Assembly (NCBI GenBank): GCA_965218875.1
Contig: OZ244707.1
Span: 1,240,001-1,304,000 of the forward strand
From: CBDCMJ01 sp965218875
Lineage (GTDB): Bacteria > Chloroflexota > Dehalococcoidia > Lucifugimonadales > UBA3495
DNA: 64,000 bases
Reading direction: 5' to 3'
Shown: piece by piece, positions 35,303 through 45,094 of the stretch
How the letters are laid out: each line of letters begins with the position of its first letter
How positions within the stretch are numbered: the stretch's first letter is position 1
Translations under genes and position numbers: made by a program
Notes under the pieces: model-generated
Seen by the model: the letters and a program-made list of their open reading frames with translations, nothing else
Database searches by the model: none
What the model was told of the DNA's origin: nothing

Positions 35303-36187
35303 ATGGGCATTCTGGTAGACGAAAGCACCCGCATCCTGGTTCAAGGAATCACGGGGCGGGAGGGCAGTTTTCACGCCGAGGCTTGCCAAGCCTACGGGGC
35401 CAACGTGGTCGCCGGCGTCACTCCCGGCAAGGGCGGCCAACTGTTTCAAGACGAGGTACCCATATTCGACTCGGTGACGGGAGCCGTAAAGGAGACGGGG
35501 GCCAACCTGTCGTTGATCTTCGTGCCGCCGCCCTTCGCTGCCGACGCCATCGCGGAAGCGGCCAACGCGGAAGTCCCCCTCATTGTGTGCATCACCGAGG
35601 GCATTCCTCCCCTGGATATGGTGAGGGTGATCCGGTACGTGGAGAGCAAGCCGGTGCGCCTCATCGGCCCCAACTGCCCCGGCCTGATCAACCCGGGCGC
35701 CCGCTGCAAAGTCGGGATCATGCCCGGCGCCATCCACCGGCCCGGCAGGGTCGGCGTGGTCTCCCGCAGCGGCACCCTGACCTATGAAGCGGTGCACCAG
35801 CTCACCAGCCTGGACATAGGCCAGTCGACCTGCGTGGGCATAGGCGGTGATCCCATACTGGGCAGCAGCTTCGTGGACATCCTGCGGCTGTTCGACCAAG
35901 ACCCGGACACGGATATGGTGGTCTTCATTGGCGAGATCGGCGGCGGCAAGGAGCAGCAGGCGGCCCGCTATATCAAAGACGAGTTTACCAAGCCCATTTG
36001 CGCCCTGGTCGTGGGCGCTACGGCGCCCCCGGGCAAGCGCATGGGGCACGCTGGGGCCGTCATCACGGGCGACAGCGCCAGGGCCGAGGCCAAAATAGCG
36101 GCTCTCCGGGAAGCCGGGGCCGCGATCATCCCCACGCCCGCGGACATAGGAACGACGGCGCGGGACCTCCTCAGCCGGGCCAACTGA
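35303..36187 (+). CDS. sucD: Succinate-CoA ligase, alpha subunit
   Basis: 294 residues. Binds CoA and carries the phosphohistidine intermediate. ILVQGITGREGSFHA starts the CoA-binding fold, CITEGIPPLDMVRV and GPNCPGLINPG follow, and GKRMGHAGAVITG near residue 246 contains the phosphorylated His. Normal length; operon with sucC. Confidence 0.96.
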   Translation: MGILVDESTRILVQGITGREGSFHAEACQAYGANVVAGVTPGKGGQLFQDEVPIFDSVTGAVKETGANLSLIFVPPPFAADAIAEAANAEVPLIVCITEGIPPLDMVRVIRYVESKPVRLIGPNCPGLINPGARCKVGIMPGAIHRPGRVGVVSRSGTLTYEAVHQLTSLDIGQSTCVGIGGDPILGSSFVDILRLFDQDPDTDMVVFIGEIGGGKEQQAARYIKDEFTKPICALVVGATAPPGKRMGHAGAVITGDSARAEAKIAALREAGAAIIPTPADIGTTARDLLSRAN

Positions 36188-36326
36188 GGGTTTGGGGAGC
36201 ACAATAACGCCAGACCCAGAACGTCGAGACGGCCGCCGCCGGGACAAGACCTGAATACGCGCCGGACGGGACGGGGCGGCGGAACCCCGCGGGCTAGAGG
36301 AACACTCATAGGGGAACATTGAGCTA

Positions 36327-37862
36327 GTGGCCCGGCAAACCACGGAATACGAGCCCGTCATCGGCCTGGAAGTGCACGTCCAGCTCCGCACCCGGAGCAA
36401 GATGTTTTGCTCTTGCCGTGCCGACTACCAGACCGCCCCGGTCAACAGCCGGGTGTGCCCCGTGTGCCTGGGCCTGCCCGGGGCCCTGCCGGTGATCAAC
36501 CGCAAGGCGGTGGAGTACACTATCATGACCGGGCTGGCCCTCAATTGCGCCATACCGGAGCACTCCAAGTTCGACCGCAAGAACTACCCCTACCCCGACT
36601 TGATGAAGGGGTACCAGATCTCCCAGTACAACCTGCCCCTGGCTGTAGGCGGTTACCTGGACATCGACGGGCCGCAGCCGGGAGAAGGCCCTTCACCGGA
36701 AGCCCGGCAGCGGATTGGCGTCACCCGGGTCCACCTGGAAGAGGACGTGGCCAAGATGCAGCATTTTCCCGCCGCCCCGGGCGAGCCTCACAGCTTGGTG
36801 GACGTCAACCGGTCGGGCGTGCCCCTCATGGAGATAGTGAGCGAGCCGGACCTGCGTTCCCCGGAGGAGGCCCGGGGCTACTTGATGACGCTGCACTCCC
36901 TCTTACAATACCTGGGAGTCTCCACCGGGAACATGCAGGACGGAAGCTTCCGCTGCGACGCCAACGTCAGCATAAGGCCCGGTAGCGGCAGCGAGTACGG
37001 CACCCGGACCGAAGTCAAGAACATGAACAGCTTTCACTCCGTCTACGCGGCGCTGCAGTTCGAGATCGGGCGCCAGCGCCAGGTGATAGAGGATGGCGGA
37101 CGGATAGTCCAGGAGACGCGGGGCTGGCTGCAGGAGCAGGGCGTCACCGTGGCCCAGCGGAGCAAAGAGCACGCCCACGACTACCGCTACTTCCAGGAAC
37201 CTGATCTTCCTCCCCTGGTCATAGACCGGGTCTGGGTCGAGGATATTCGCGCCGCCGTGCCTGAATTGGCCCCCCAAAGATACGCCCGGTTTAACGCGCA
37301 ATACGGTCTTGGCGAGTACGACGCCAGGCTGCTCACCGGCTCCAAGGACCTGGCCGACTACTTCGAAGCGGCGCTGGGGCAGCGCCAGGCCGCGGGACCG
37401 GGACCGGACGTGCCGGACGAAAAGCAGTTCGCCAAGGCGGTCAGCAACTGGATGCTGGGCGACCTGAGCCGCCTGATGAACCTGGACAGCCGCGGCATCA
37501 CTCAAATCAAGGTGACGCCCAGCCACCTGGCGGAGTTGGTCGGTCTGGTCCACACCGGGGCCATCAGCGCGACAATGGCCAAGACTGTGCTGGAGGAGGC
37601 TTTTGCCGGCGGTGAATCGCCGCGTAAAATCGTTGCTGAAAAAGGCTACATCCAGATAAGCGACTCGCCGCTGGTCAAGGCGGCGGTGACGGCGGCCTTG
37701 GGGGGAAATCCCAAGGCGGTGTCGGACTACTTGGAGGGCAAGGAGACGGCGTCCCGTTTCCTGGTGGGGCAGGTGATGAAAATAACCAAGGGGCAGGCCA
37801 ACCCGGAATTGGTGAACCGGCTGGTCCAAGAAGAATTGGAGGGTCTCCGTGCCGTCTCCTGA
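36327..37862 (+). CDS. gatB: Asp/Glu-tRNA amidotransferase subunit B
   Basis: 511 residues from GTG 36327. GatB is the kinase-like and tRNA-binding subunit of the GatCAB complex that turns Glu-tRNA(Gln) and Asp-tRNA(Asn) into the amidated forms. VIGLEVHVQLRTRSKMFCSC, VCPVCLGLPGALPVINRKAV, KNYPYPDLMKGYQISQYN, HLEEDVAK and DVNRSGVPLMEIVSEPD are all diagnostic. The C-terminal YqeY-like tail (about 360-511) is complete, ending LVQEELEGLRA. gatA and gatC are not in the window. Followed 70 bases later by secG. Confidence 0.97.
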   Translation: MARQTTEYEPVIGLEVHVQLRTRSKMFCSCRADYQTAPVNSRVCPVCLGLPGALPVINRKAVEYTIMTGLALNCAIPEHSKFDRKNYPYPDLMKGYQISQYNLPLAVGGYLDIDGPQPGEGPSPEARQRIGVTRVHLEEDVAKMQHFPAAPGEPHSLVDVNRSGVPLMEIVSEPDLRSPEEARGYLMTLHSLLQYLGVSTGNMQDGSFRCDANVSIRPGSGSEYGTRTEVKNMNSFHSVYAALQFEIGRQRQVIEDGGRIVQETRGWLQEQGVTVAQRSKEHAHDYRYFQEPDLPPLVIDRVWVEDIRAAVPELAPQRYARFNAQYGLGEYDARLLTGSKDLADYFEAALGQRQAAGPGPDVPDEKQFAKAVSNWMLGDLSRLMNLDSRGITQIKVTPSHLAELVGLVHTGAISATMAKTVLEEAFAGGESPRKIVAEKGYIQISDSPLVKAAVTAALGGNPKAVSDYLEGKETASRFLVGQVMKITKGQANPELVNRLVQEELEGLRAVS

Positions 37863-37931
37863 TGGCTGGAGCCGGAGATTGGGGACTCTGGGCGCCGACC
37901 CGGGAGTAGTGGTCCCTAGCAGGGCAAACTC

Positions 37932-38144
37932 GTGGAATCTATCTTAAACGTAATTCAGATTTTCATGTCCGTGGTGATCGTTCTGGTCATCCTGGCCCAG
38001 GTGAGGGAGAGCGGCGGCCTCTTCGGCGGCGGCCAATCCAGCGGGCGGACCCGCAGGGGGCTGGAGAAAACGCTCTTTCAATTCACCATCGTTTTGGCGG
38101 CGGCGTTCCTAGTCGTGTCCATAATCAGCGTGCGGGTGGTGTGA
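37932..38144 (+). CDS. secG: Preprotein translocase subunit SecG
   Basis: 70 residues from GTG 37932. Two membrane helices (about 4-22 and 50-69) flank the conserved cytoplasmic loop with ESGGLFGGGQ, the SecG signature. It stabilises SecYE during export. Normal size; lies between gatB and the SAM-dependent enzyme on the same strand. Confidence 0.9.
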   Translation: MESILNVIQIFMSVVIVLVILAQVRESGGLFGGGQSSGRTRRGLEKTLFQFTIVLAAAFLVVSIISVRVV

Positions 38145-38184
38145 CCGGGCCGTTCCTTAGAACGGAGGACCCCCCGGGGGATGC

Positions 38185-39114
38185 TTGCCAGATAGACCAA
38201 GCGATGATGCCGGTCCTCCCATTGTTCTGACCACCGATTTTGGTCTGGCAGACCCCTACGTGGGGGTGATGAAGGGGGTCATCTACGGCATCAACCCCCG
38301 CGCCACGGTCCTGGACCTGACCCATCAGGTCCAGCCCCAGAACTTGCTCCAAGCCGCCTTTGTGCTGAAGTCCGCCTATCGCTTCTTCCCTCGCGGGTCA
38401 GTCCACGTGGTGGTGGTCGATCCGGGAGTGGGCACCTCCCGGCGGGCTTTGCTCCTCGTCACCCCCCGGGGCAGGTTCTTGGGGCCCGACAACGGCGTCT
38501 TTGGCTGCGTCCTGGAAGATTTCCTCGAACTGTCCGGGAACCCGCCTCCGCGAAGCACCCACGGGGAGGAGGCGACGCTGGCGGTACCCCCGGGCCTGAA
38601 AGCCTACAGTCTCACCAATGCGGACTACTGGCTGGACCCGGTCAGCAACACGTTTCACGGGAGGGACGTGTTCGCCCCCGTCGCTGCCCACCTGTCGTTG
38701 GGAGTGACGCCGGAAGAGTTGGGAGAGCCGGTGGGGGAGATGACGTGGCTGCCTTTGCCCGAGCCCGCCTACGGGGAGGACAGCGTCGAAGGCGAAGTAA
38801 TAATGATAGACAACTTCGGCAACCTGATCACCAACGTGCCCTCCGGCGCGGTTTCCGGAATGGGAAGCGTACAGGTCCTGGTCCAAGGCCTTCAAATATC
38901 GGGGCTGAGCCGCACTTTTAATCAAGAGACGTGTGGGCAAGACGCGCCCGGGCGGCACGGTCACGGAGAGGGAGCCCTGGGCGCGGGAGGACCGGTGGCG
39001 CTGGTAGGCAGCAACGGTTATCTGGAGATCGCGGTGCCCAACGGCAACGCGGCCCTGGCGTTGGGAGTTGGCGTGGGTGAGCCAGTGAGGGTGGTGTTTC
39101 TCAGACGGCGGTGA
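38185..39114 (+). CDS. S-adenosyl-L-methionine hydroxide adenosyltransferase family protein
   Basis: 309 residues from TTG 38185. Family (DUF62) members split SAM into adenosine and methionine using hydroxide, and include the fluorinase/chlorinase group. VLTTDFGLADPYVGVMKGVI holds the conserved Asp, INPRATVLDLTHQVQP, VVVVDPGVGT and LGPDNGVF follow; the triad Asp-Arg-His expected for hydroxide chemistry can be placed at DPGVGTSRR and the VFAPVAAHL region. The C-terminal half contains an unusual Gly/His-rich loop (PGRHGHGEGALGAGG, about 253-267). No halogenase-type signature is seen. Confidence 0.88.
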   Translation: MPDRPSDDAGPPIVLTTDFGLADPYVGVMKGVIYGINPRATVLDLTHQVQPQNLLQAAFVLKSAYRFFPRGSVHVVVVDPGVGTSRRALLLVTPRGRFLGPDNGVFGCVLEDFLELSGNPPPRSTHGEEATLAVPPGLKAYSLTNADYWLDPVSNTFHGRDVFAPVAAHLSLGVTPEELGEPVGEMTWLPLPEPAYGEDSVEGEVIMIDNFGNLITNVPSGAVSGMGSVQVLVQGLQISGLSRTFNQETCGQDAPGRHGHGEGALGAGGPVALVGSNGYLEIAVPNGNAALALGVGVGEPVRVVFLRRR

Positions 39115-39129
39115 TAGCGGCGGCTAGAC

Positions 39130-39525
39130 TCAGTCGACCTGCGCCAAGACCTCCGCGTCTCGGATGTAATCCGAGGTCTCCAGAATGCGGCGCTTGATAT
39201 CCTCCGCCGGCTCGCACAACCCCAGATAGAAGCACTCCCCGTGTAATATGCTCATGCGGGTATAGTAGCGGCTTACCAAGGTATCGATGCCTTGGTCTAG
39301 GCCGGCCAATCTTCTCAGTTCTCTTGAGGTTACCGGCGTCCTCTCCGGTTCCTCCCCCGTCCTGGCCAAAACTAGAGCGTCGGTTGCCCGCTTGGTAGCG
39401 CACCAAGCCTTCTCGGCTGCATCGCGTAAGTCGTCCGCGTCCATGCGTTCCAGGGCAGCCTCGTAAATCCCCACGGCATCGGCGAAAATAATCCGTATTT
39501 GGTCGGGTGACACCGGCATGGCCAC
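39130..39525 (-). CDS. PaREP1/HEPN-like small protein
   Basis: 131 residues. DLRDAAEKAWCATKRATDAL and LHGECFYLGLCEPAEDIKRR match the helical PaREP1 family, which resembles HEPN domains, but the RxxxxxH RNase motif of toxic HEPN proteins is not evident. Partner nucleotidyltransferase absent. It converges on the SAM enzyme gene with 15 bases between. Confidence 0.65.
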   Translation of the reverse strand: MAMPVSPDQIRIIFADAVGIYEAALERMDADDLRDAAEKAWCATKRATDALVLARTGEEPERTPVTSRELRRLAGLDQGIDTLVSRYYTRMSILHGECFYLGLCEPAEDIKRRILETSDYIRDAEVLAQVD

Positions 39526-39704
39526 ATCTACTCCCTGATCAGGGCTTCTACCTTCCCATGCTATTGCCGGTCACGGGCCTCGTCAACGGCCGGGGTGTCT
39601 TTTGGCCAAGCCGCGGCGGTTGCCCATTTCGCGCTGGCATATATAATGCGAGTGTCACTCCGGCTATGCGAACCAACCCGACGGAGTGTATTGGAGGTCA
39701 GCCG

Positions 39705-41069
39705 ATGGGCGCGACGGAAGCCATCGCCAAATGGATAGTCACCACCGGTTACGAGGATATTCCCCCTGACGCTATCCGGGTAGCCAACGAGTCCTGCTTC
39801 GACCTGCTGGGAGTCATTCTGGCCGGGTCCACCGAGCCGGTGGGCGAGATCATCCAGCAGTACGTGGCCGACCTGGGAGGCTCCCCCGATGCTACGGTCC
39901 TGCCGTCGGGCCTGCGCAGCTCCCGGCCCAACGCCGCCCTGGCCAACGGCACCATGGGACACGCCCTGGACTACGACGACTTCGGCGGTTTCGGGCACCC
40001 CACGGTGGCCATCTTTCCGGCCTTGCTGGCCCTGGCGGAGGACTCGGGAGCCACGGGGCGGGACCTCATAGAGGCCTACGTCATCGGCTGCGAGGTGGGC
40101 CTGGCTATCCAGCACGCCACCAAGTACAACCAGATGCAGAAGGGTTTCCACAGCACCGCGGTGATCGGGCGCATGGCCAGCGCGGCCGCCTGCGCCAAGC
40201 TGCTGGACCTGGACGAGGCGGAGACCATCACCGCGCTGGGCATCGCCGGGTCCATGGCCGGCGGGTTGATCCACAACTTCGGCACCATGACCAAGCCCTT
40301 ACACGCCGGGTTGACCTGCCGCGACGGCGTGATGGCGGCGCAACTGGCCAACCGCGGCCTTACGTCCGGAAACCAGGTGGTGGAGCACCCCCTCGGCTTC
40401 GCCGCGACCGTCGTGGGCCAAGGCATCTACGACCTGGACGAGATGGCCGAAAACCTGGGCAAGCCCTACCGCATCCAGGACGCCCTCATCATCAAGAAGT
40501 ACCCCTGCTGCGGGGGCAACCACGCCATGCTGGATAGCTTGTTCAGCTTGATGCGGGAGAATGACTTCACCCATGAAGACGTGGCCGCCGCCGAGGTGGA
40601 CCAGTCTTTCTTCTCGGTGGTCATGCTGTACCAGGAGCCCGAGGACTCGCTCAAGGGCAAGTTCAGCGCTCAGTACAACGTGGCGGCCGCCCTCGTCGAC
40701 GGTGAGATAGGGATCGAGACCTTCCGGGACCAAAAGATCGCCGACCCCACGGTCCAGGAAACCATGGCCAAGGTGAGGACGCGGGTCATGGCCAAGTCGG
40801 AGGAGGGCTCCACCAATGCGGCAGACGGCCTGCCTATAAAGATCACCCTCAAAGACGGCCGGGTGTTCCAACACACCACCGCCCGGCGGGACATCCTGGG
40901 AGGGCAGAGGAATCCCTGGGGCTTCGAGAACATCCAGGCCAAGTTCCGGGTAAACGCGGCCATGGCCTTGCCCGCCGACGCAGTGGGCGCCGCCGTGGAC
41001 ACCTGGTCGGACATTGCCCGGGTGGACGACGTCACCGAGGCCGTGCGGCGCACCCTGGCCAGGGCGTAG
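39705..41069 (+). CDS. MmgE/PrpD-family protein
   Basis: 454 residues from ATG 39705, chosen for GGAGGT seven bases upstream; the frame is open 66 codons further but without family residues. The family includes 2-methylcitrate dehydratase and many dehydratase/decarboxylase-like enzymes of unknown substrate. NGTMGHALDYDDF (about 85), AYVIGCEVGLAI, KGFHSTAVIGRMASAAACAK and KKYPCCGGNHAMLD are the standard motifs. No prpB/prpC partners are adjacent, so a methylcitrate-cycle role is not supported. Paralogue-rich in SAR202-type genomes. Confidence 0.88.
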   Translation: MGATEAIAKWIVTTGYEDIPPDAIRVANESCFDLLGVILAGSTEPVGEIIQQYVADLGGSPDATVLPSGLRSSRPNAALANGTMGHALDYDDFGGFGHPTVAIFPALLALAEDSGATGRDLIEAYVIGCEVGLAIQHATKYNQMQKGFHSTAVIGRMASAAACAKLLDLDEAETITALGIAGSMAGGLIHNFGTMTKPLHAGLTCRDGVMAAQLANRGLTSGNQVVEHPLGFAATVVGQGIYDLDEMAENLGKPYRIQDALIIKKYPCCGGNHAMLDSLFSLMRENDFTHEDVAAAEVDQSFFSVVMLYQEPEDSLKGKFSAQYNVAAALVDGEIGIETFRDQKIADPTVQETMAKVRTRVMAKSEEGSTNAADGLPIKITLKDGRVFQHTTARRDILGGQRNPWGFENIQAKFRVNAAMALPADAVGAAVDTWSDIARVDDVTEAVRRTLARA

Positions 41070-41297
41070 CGGCCCGGCGCCAATTATTAGTGAGTCACGC
41101 CGTTCCGGCTGCGATTACCGGACCATATACGGGCGGAAGAGCGGCCGGATGATTACGGCGCGCAACCGGGTCCCCAGGAGTAGCCCCGCCGTCTCTGCCG
41201 GACGGCTGCCCGCGGGGTGCCGGCCATAGGGAGCAAGAGAAGTAAGGCCGGCTAATCGACCTTGAGACTAGTCCGCGAATGCGAGAGGAGATGGACC

Positions 41298-41876
41298 ATG
41301 GCGCAAAGCCCTAACCCCATAGAGTTGTATGAAGCCGCCGTCCAGCGAATGCTACCGACCCTGGAGGCGGTGAGGCCCGACCAACTAACCTCGCCGACGC
41401 CTTGCGCCGAGTGGGACGTGCAGTCCTTGATCAATCACAATCTGCGCGTATCGGTACTCGCCGGCAACGTGCTCAGCGGCGCCCCGGCGGAAGTCGGCGA
41501 CATGTTCGTGGTGGCAGGGCCGCTTCCCCCCGAGGGAGGAGCGGCCGCCTTCGTCGCCAATACCGGCGCCGTCCTGAATGCCGCCAGGTCCATGGACCTG
41601 GAAGCGGTCATAGAGACGCCTTTTGGCCCCATGCCGGCGGGCAACCTGCTTATGATCTGCATGAACGACGTGGTGGTCCACACCTGGGACGTGAGCAAGG
41701 CCACCGGCCAGAGCACTACCCTGGACAGCGGCTTGGCGGAGGTTTGCTACAACAACTTCGTCCGGGCCTTCGAGCAGGGGCGGCCCGGGGCGGCATTCTT
41801 CGGCCCGGAGCTCAGCGTGCCGGACTCGGCCAGCTTTCAAGACAAGCTGCTGGCCTTTGTCGGCCGCACGCTTTAG
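41298..41876 (+). CDS. TIGR03086-type DinB-like metal-binding protein
   Basis: 192 residues from ATG 41298 (AGAGGAG eight bases upstream). LTSPTPCAEWDVQSLINHNL near residue 40 is the mycothiol-dependent isomerase N-terminal signature with its metal-binding His; DVVVHTWDVSKATGQ supplies the other two. The four-helix DinB fold is expected. These proteins use mycothiol or bacillithiol-like thiols in some lineages; the substrate here is not known. Confidence 0.82.
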   Translation: MAQSPNPIELYEAAVQRMLPTLEAVRPDQLTSPTPCAEWDVQSLINHNLRVSVLAGNVLSGAPAEVGDMFVVAGPLPPEGGAAAFVANTGAVLNAARSMDLEAVIETPFGPMPAGNLLMICMNDVVVHTWDVSKATGQSTTLDSGLAEVCYNNFVRAFEQGRPGAAFFGPELSVPDSASFQDKLLAFVGRTL

Positions 41877-42013
41877 GCCTTCCGGCGGGCTCTGCCTCCC
41901 GGACTTCCGGCCGCTTTAGCCGCCGCCGGTGTCCGGGAGGGAATCGCCTTGCTTGCGGGGAGCAGCTCAGACGGGCGGGGTCTTGAAGGTTTTGGTCCCG
42001 GCGGAGGCTGGGT

Positions 42014-42442
42014 CTAGGGTTCGATGCGGACCGAGTCTCCCACCTTGATGGGACCGCCGTTGATTACCATGGCCAGCATGCCCCGGCGGTGGTTGAGCCG
42101 CTCCTGCAATCCCCGCCTGATGGCGTCCATCTTGGCGCAGGGCTCGCACTCGCCGACGATCTCCATCGTCACTTCATCTCCGATGAAGAATACCTGTCCC
42201 GCCTCGGCCTTGGAGAGGTCCAGGCCGCTGGTGGTGATGTTCTCCTTGATCTGCCCCGGCGCCAGTTCCATTTCGTCCAGCGTCTCCCTGTCCATGACCA
42301 GCACCTGGCGGACGTTGCCCGTCCGGCAACTGCGGTCCCCCTCCAGGCCCATGCCGGAGATGGCGGTGGCCGCCTCGACGGGGTCTGAAGGCGTTTCCTT
42401 TACCCTGGCAATGTGCAGGTTGGTTACCGTCCCTTGTTGCAT
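42014..42442 (-). CDS. MOSC-domain protein
   Basis: 142 residues from ATG 42442 (GGGAGG nine bases upstream); the longer frame to 42682 is unlikely. MOSC domains (as in molybdenum cofactor sulfurase and YiiM) transfer sulfur to metal centres. GLEGDRSCRTGNVRQVLVMD, the GENITT-like KENITTSGLDL, and GECEPCAKMDAI with the conserved Cys are present. A single-domain form. Stands alone on the minus strand. Confidence 0.85.
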   Translation of the reverse strand: MQQGTVTNLHIARVKETPSDPVEAATAISGMGLEGDRSCRTGNVRQVLVMDRETLDEMELAPGQIKENITTSGLDLSKAEAGQVFFIGDEVTMEIVGECEPCAKMDAIRRGLQERLNHRRGMLAMVINGGPIKVGDSVRIEP

Positions 42443-42670
42443 AAGCCGCGCCTCCCGTGTTGTCTGGTCTTCCCCTCGTGTGCTAACCTGAGGCCCGGCG
42501 GCAGCCTCGATAGGCAGCGCAATGGCTGGGAAGCTCCCCAGATTATAGCGACAACACCCCCTTGCTGCTACCTTGCCCAGGGTCGGCGCGGATCCGGCGC
42601 CGTTGCCGACAGGGCAGACCCCGGCCCACCCCATACCCCTCCCCCAAACAACTAGCGCGTGAGAGTAGTC

Positions 42671-43531
42671 ATGGAGTATCAATACATCAAGACTGAGACC
42701 AAGGACGGGGTGCTGGTTCTGACCATGGAAGACCCGCCCACCCGGAACGCCCTGGGCACGGAGATGGCCCTGGAGGTCATGGACGCCCTGGATCGCTTCG
42801 AAGAGAACCCGGATCAGCGGGTGTTGCTGCTAACCGGCGCGGAGCCGTCTTTCTGCTCCGGGGCCAACGTGCGTGGCTTCAACCAGCGCATCCAGGAAGA
42901 GGAAACCGGGGCCGACGACGGCCAGGGACCGCCCGCCTTGTTGTGGGCAAGGATGGAAGCCCGCTTTTCCGGCAAGCACCGGAAAGCGGAGTTCAGCGGC
43001 CAAGTCAGCCGGGTGCCCCTGCGGATACATCAACTGCAAAAGCCGTCGGTGGCGGCGGTCAACGGTCACGCCATGGGAGTGGGCATGGGGCTGGCCTTGG
43101 CTTGCGACATCCGCTACGCCGCCGAGAAGGCGGTGTTCTCCGAGGCCTTCTCCCGGATGGGCCTGATTCCCGGCGACGGCAGTTCCTGGCAGTTGCCGCG
43201 GCTCATCGGGTTGAGCAACACCCTGCTGCTGCAGTACACCGGCGACCGCGTCGACGGCAACGAGGCGTACCGCATGGGGCTGGTCAGCAAGGTGTTGCCG
43301 GAAGACACGCTGGTGGACGAGGCTTTGGACCTGGCCCGGCGCCTAGCCCGGGGGCCGACGGTGTCCCTGTCCCTGATCAAGTACCTCGCCCTGCAAAGCC
43401 TGTCGCTAAACTTCGAAGAGAGCCTGGAACTGGCCCACGTGGCCCAAGAGCAGGCCCGCGCCACCCAGGACCACAAAGAAGCGGTGCAGGCCTTCCTGGA
43501 GAAACGCCAGCCGGAGTTCAAGGGCCGGTAG
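42671..43531 (+). CDS. Enoyl-CoA hydratase/isomerase family protein
   Basis: 286 residues from ATG 42671; a GTG 12 bases earlier is possible. Crotonase fold: SFCSGANVRGFN forms the oxyanion hole, VAAVNGHAMGVGMGLALACD the second, and AVFSEAFSRMGLIPGDGSSW the region with the catalytic acid (Glu at SEAF and Asp in GDG). An insertion of about 40 residues after the first loop (EEETGADDGQGPPALLW, about 78-110) is longer than usual. Substrate unknown; likely beta-oxidation or related. Confidence 0.88.
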   Translation: MEYQYIKTETKDGVLVLTMEDPPTRNALGTEMALEVMDALDRFEENPDQRVLLLTGAEPSFCSGANVRGFNQRIQEEETGADDGQGPPALLWARMEARFSGKHRKAEFSGQVSRVPLRIHQLQKPSVAAVNGHAMGVGMGLALACDIRYAAEKAVFSEAFSRMGLIPGDGSSWQLPRLIGLSNTLLLQYTGDRVDGNEAYRMGLVSKVLPEDTLVDEALDLARRLARGPTVSLSLIKYLALQSLSLNFEESLELAHVAQEQARATQDHKEAVQAFLEKRQPEFKGR

Positions 43532-43564
43532 GGGGCTACTCGTCGTCCTCTGGCGAGAAACACC

Positions 43565-44779
43565 CTAGCCAATCCGGTACTTGGCGATAGCGTCGAAGTC
43601 CAGCTCGATCACCGACTCCGTCGTCTCCGCGCCGGGCGTGAATTTTATGAAACCGGCGTTGAACAATCTGACCAGCTCTCTAACGAAGGTGCGCTGCGTC
43701 ACGTTGCGGTAGGCGCCCCTGACGTAGGGAGATTCCGTGAGCTCCGATAGGGTAACTTTCCGGGACGGGTTCTCCGAAAACGGGTCCGGGGGCTCCGTCT
43801 CGGTGATCAAGAAGGTGAGGAGGTCATATTCTCTCGCATTTACCACCCTCCTTCGCGGCCCCGACTTCCTGTCCCGGTTCTCCGCCAGCATCTGCCGGTA
43901 GACCAGGCGATTTATCTTTGACTTTATGAAGTTGTTGATGCCGGTCAGTTCGTCGATGAAGCCCTGAATTCCGAACCGTACAAACGGAGAAAGATCGAAC
44001 GGCTGGGTCTGCCGGCACTGCTGCAGCAGGGACTTGTACGCGGCTTCGTTTCTGTAGAAGTAGTTCGACAGGCCGTAGAATCCATGGACATTGTATTCCC
44101 CCCGAAAGAGGACCCCGGCCTCTAGCAACCGCGATACTCTGCCGTTGCCGTCACCAAAGGGGTGAATGGTAACCAGAAAGAAATGGGCCATCAGGGCTTG
44201 GATGACCGGGTGCCAGCCTCTAACTCGCCCGGAATTCAACATTGCGATAAAGTCTTCCATTAGCTGGGGCAGGTCTTCGTGGGGAGCCCCGAAATGGACC
44301 CCGCCCAGATCCGGGGAGCCTACCCGCGCCGGTGCGGTCCGGAACTTACCTGGCACGCAGTGGTCTTCGTCCGATCCCTCGGTCACCATTCGATGCATAG
44401 CCATTATGTCGCCGACTCCGGCCGGAGGAGCCCCTGGCTGAAACCGCTCCCTCACCCATGCCTGGGCCCGGGCCGCGTTCCGAATCTGCGCCTGCTCTTT
44501 CGAGATTCTCCCGTCACCCGGACCGTTCGCTTGCCGGTCTACTGCGGCAATCTGTCGCTCGGCTTCCGCCTCCGACAGGGGGTTTCCCTCGATAGCGGTC
44601 GTGCCGTGGACGGCCCGGACCCGGTTTAGCCGGTTGAGCTGCTCACTCCATTCCGGAGGCAGCACCAGATTCAAAGCGGCGAGCTTGTACCCCTCGATAG
44701 CGGTCAAATCACCTGAGAACTCCCGTTCTTCAATGCGGCAGTCGAATTGAAAGCCTTCCCAGAACGCATGAGGGTCCAT
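43565..44779 (-). CDS. Fic-domain protein (AMP transferase family)
   Basis: 404 residues. HPFGDGNGRVSRLLEAG near residue 200 is a complete Fic motif with the catalytic His, and TTAIEGNPLSEAEAER near residue 60 matches the (S/T)xxxE(G/N) inhibitory helix of class II Fic proteins, so the enzyme is autoinhibited by its own N-terminus. The C-terminal 130 residues, with a TLSELTESPYVRGAYRNVTQ segment, look like a winged helix. Fic proteins add AMP (or other groups) to Ser/Thr/Tyr of targets. Stands alone, reading away from the rRNA promoter. Confidence 0.9.
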   Translation of the reverse strand: MDPHAFWEGFQFDCRIEEREFSGDLTAIEGYKLAALNLVLPPEWSEQLNRLNRVRAVHGTTAIEGNPLSEAEAERQIAAVDRQANGPGDGRISKEQAQIRNAARAQAWVRERFQPGAPPAGVGDIMAMHRMVTEGSDEDHCVPGKFRTAPARVGSPDLGGVHFGAPHEDLPQLMEDFIAMLNSGRVRGWHPVIQALMAHFFLVTIHPFGDGNGRVSRLLEAGVLFRGEYNVHGFYGLSNYFYRNEAAYKSLLQQCRQTQPFDLSPFVRFGIQGFIDELTGINNFIKSKINRLVYRQMLAENRDRKSGPRRRVVNAREYDLLTFLITETEPPDPFSENPSRKVTLSELTESPYVRGAYRNVTQRTFVRELVRLFNAGFIKFTPGAETTESVIELDFDAIAKYRIG

Positions 44780-45064
44780 TTTGCCACCTTACTTGACACG
44801 CTATTTGACACCAAATTTGACCGGCCATGCCGCCGGCCTTTACCTCAGTATAGGGGATACAGAGACCTAAAAGCTACACTATGTTGAGTATTCTCCCCTG
44901 GTACGGCGGCGACGCTAACCGGAGGTGACCGCTTATTTTGAGCGAATAATTGACGGAGAAACCGGCCTCGCCCACTACCGCCGCAAGGAGGGGCAGGCCA
45001 GCCCAAGGGCCTCACCGATGGCTCCCAAGGGCCCGTCAATTCCTCAGGTTGGCTAAAACACCCC
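44780..45064. other. Intergenic, no gene seen
   Basis: Spacer between the Fic gene and the rRNA promoter. Contains the Fic promoter region by position only; no tRNA or 5S gene could be found in it. Confidence 0.5.
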
Positions 45065-45094
45065 TTGACGGGCTCCCCCCGGCCAACATATAAT
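45065..45094 (+). promoter_or_regulatory. 23S rRNA promoter
   Basis: TTGACG, 18-base spacer, TATAAT (45089-45094). The mature 23S starts about 270 bases later, leaving a leader that includes a hairpin around 45181-45215 (GGCGGTTCGGGG, CCCCAGCCGCC). Confidence 0.8.
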